A stretch of 8,113 nucleotides of DNA from Thiotrichaceae bacterium (GTDB lineage: Bacteria > Pseudomonadota > Gammaproteobacteria > Thiotrichales > Thiotrichaceae), in assembly GCA_024762625.1 (NCBI GenBank), contig JANTHA010000092.1, positions 1 to 8,113 of the forward strand, read 5' to 3'. The notes below the pieces were generated by a model. The model was given only the letters and a program-made list of their open reading frames with translations, searched no databases and was not told where the DNA came from. The translations under genes and the position numbers were made by a program. The first letter of the stretch is position 1, and each line of letters begins with the position of its first letter. This document shows, in pieces, positions 7,185 through 8,113 of the stretch.

Positions 7185-7832
7185 ATGAAATTGATCTTAT
7201 TAGGCGCGCCAGGCGCCGGCAAGGGAACCGTCGCCAAATTATTGACTAAGGTAGATGGATCAGTGCAAATATCAACCGGCGATATTTTACGCGGCGCTGT
7301 GAATGCAGGTACAGAACTTGGCAAGGAAGCCAAGGCCTATATGGATGCAGGCGATCTGGTGCCTGATGAGTTAATCATGGGTATTATGGAAGAGCGCTTG
7401 CAGGAAGATGACTGTAAAAACGGATTCCTGCTGGACGGTTTCCCTCGCACCATCCCCCAGGCGGAAGCGCTTGATGTATTGCTGGATAAAATCGGTGAAA
7501 AACTCGATTTTGTGGTAAATCTTGAAGTACCTCGCGATGTGATATATGACCGTTTGACCACGCGCCGCACCTGTGAAAATCCGGATTGTCAGGCGATTTA
7601 TAACGTCAAGAGCATGCCGCCTAAGGTTGAAGGCATCTGTGACAAATGCGGCAGCAAGATTGTTCAGCGCGCTGATGAAACCGTTGAAGCAATTAGTAAG
7701 CGCCTGGATACCTATGATGAGATGACTGCGCCGCTGGCTGATTATTATGAAAAGAAAGGCCAGTTGTTTACCGTGAAGGCGACTTCCAGTGATGACGTGG
7801 TTGAAGCGGTTAAAGAGAAGCTGGCGAGCTAA
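7185..7832 (+). CDS. adk: Adenylate kinase, long form with cysteine-rich LID
   Basis: The enzyme interconverts ATP plus AMP with two ADP in the cytoplasm. The 215-residue length is standard for the long bacterial form. The P-loop GAPGAGKGT is at 7-15, the AMP-binding region includes STGDILR (30-36), and DGFPRT is at 84-89. The LID (about 122-160) carries Cys130, Cys135, Cys152 and Cys155, a four-cysteine zinc site spaced C-x4-C-x16-C-x2-C. The usual zinc form is C-x2-C-x16-C-x2-C, and E. coli Adk lacks the cysteines, so this LID has a two-residue insertion in the first knuckle. The ATG follows AGGAAA at a good distance. It is transcribed away from purB and ends in a strong terminator, so it is likely a single-gene unit. 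Confidence 0.97.
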   Translation: MKLILLGAPGAGKGTVAKLLTKVDGSVQISTGDILRGAVNAGTELGKEAKAYMDAGDLVPDELIMGIMEERLQEDDCKNGFLLDGFPRTIPQAEALDVLLDKIGEKLDFVVNLEVPRDVIYDRLTTRRTCENPDCQAIYNVKSMPPKVEGICDKCGSKIVQRADETVEAISKRLDTYDEMTAPLADYYEKKGQLFTVKATSSDDVVEAVKEKLAS

Positions 7833-7868
7833 GGTTTTCGCGGACAGCCTTTTAATAACTTACGATTC

Positions 7869-7921
7869 AAAAAAACGCCCACTTCTTTGTTATTCATGAT
7901 GTTGTTTGTGGGCATTTTTTT
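7869..7921 (+). terminator. Intrinsic terminator of adk
   Basis: GCCCAC (7877-7882) pairs with GTGGGC (7908-7913), and the stem continues past one C/A mismatch into a run of A (7869-7875) facing a run of T (7915-7921). It starts about 37 nt after the adk stop. The A-run on one side and the T-run on the other let it work in both directions, so it may also stop transcription arriving from the minus-strand gene at the window's right end. The loop of 25 nt is long. Confidence 0.85.
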
Positions 7922-7928
7922 AAAAGGC

Positions 7929-7964
7929 TTTAAGGGCACCTCTATTAATAGAGGCGCCCTTAAA
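7929..7964. repeat. 36-bp palindrome made of MITE-type ends
   Basis: The arms pair along 7929-7946 and 7947-7964 with a single mismatch (A7938 against C7955). The centre CCTCTATTAATAGAGG (7939-7954) is perfect, flanked by TTTAAGGGC and GCCCTTAAA. The half GGGCACCTCTATTAAT differs by one base from the left end of the element at 4191. It abuts the TAA of the minus-strand gene and may help to end or protect its message. Confidence 0.85.
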
Positions 7965-8113
7965 TTAATCATCGAGTAATTTCTTTCGAAATTGCCGGCG
8001 CTCGGCGGGCGTCATACGACGTATTTTCTGGCGTAAGGTTTTGCGTTCGTCAGGACTCATTTCCCTGAATTTGCGTCGTAACTTTTTGCGTTGTTTCGGC
8101 GGCAGGTTTTTAA
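7965..8113 (-). CDS. C-terminal end of a basic DUF3106-like protein (partial)
   Basis: Only the last 48 codons lie in the window; the gene continues past 8113. The stop is TAA at 7967-7965. The visible part is three 15-residue repeats, beginning PPKQRKKLRRKF, SPDERKTLRQKI and TPAERRQFRKKL, very rich in Arg and Lys and ending LLDD. Each starts with a proline-led helix cap followed by E/Q-R, a pattern common in DUF3106 proteins, which are mostly exported and of unknown function. It is convergent with adk. A helical, nucleic-acid-binding tail is another reading. Without the N-terminus neither family nor location can be settled. Confidence 0.7.
   Translation of the reverse strand, partial: KNLPPKQRKKLRRKFREMSPDERKTLRQKIRRMTPAERRQFRKKLLDD

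Overview
The window looks like ordinary chromosome from a gammaproteobacterium with moderate GC content. The gene set (purB, roxA, a PhoP/PhoQ-type two-component pair, adk, tRNA-Glu) fits that class. A methanotroph of the order Methylococcales is my best guess from the general look of the repeats and proteins, but nothing here proves it. There is no phage, CRISPR array, integron or defence system, and I found no clearly new multi-gene system.

Layout, left to right. Positions 24-99 hold a complete tRNA-Glu(UUC) on the plus strand. Positions 100-560 carry no gene but are rich in repeats: a hairpin behind the tRNA, four 16-bp tandem repeats, and a run of small perfect hairpins. From 561 to 6996 six genes all lie on the minus strand. 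In order of transcription they are purB, roxA, a DUF1287 (YijF-like) exported protein, a small exported PepSY-like protein, the phoP-like response regulator and the phoQ-like sensor kinase. A 189-bp MITE-like element lies between roxA and the DUF1287 gene. Its target-site duplication reproduces the roxA stop codon, and it separates two genes that were probably about 25 bp apart before. adk is on the plus strand, divergent from purB, and ends in a strong terminator. After it come a 36-bp palindrome built from the same terminal sequence as the MITE, and then the C-terminal end of a basic, repeat-containing protein (DUF3106-like) on the minus strand.

How the genes fit together. The purB/phoP/phoQ/roxA neighbourhood is also found in Escherichia coli (purB-phoP-phoQ-roxA, from memory). 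Here the order is changed, and two genes for predicted exported proteins lie between roxA and phoP. Because PhoPQ systems respond to envelope stress and divalent cations, and PepSY and DUF1287 proteins act outside the cytoplasm, the two extra genes may be partners or targets of the kinase system; this is inference from position. purB and adk, which start divergently from a 188-bp spacer, both belong to adenine nucleotide metabolism. The items most worth a second look are the MITE at the roxA stop codon, its palindromic relative behind adk, the hexapeptide-repeat leader of the PepSY-like protein, and the palindromes upstream of phoP.
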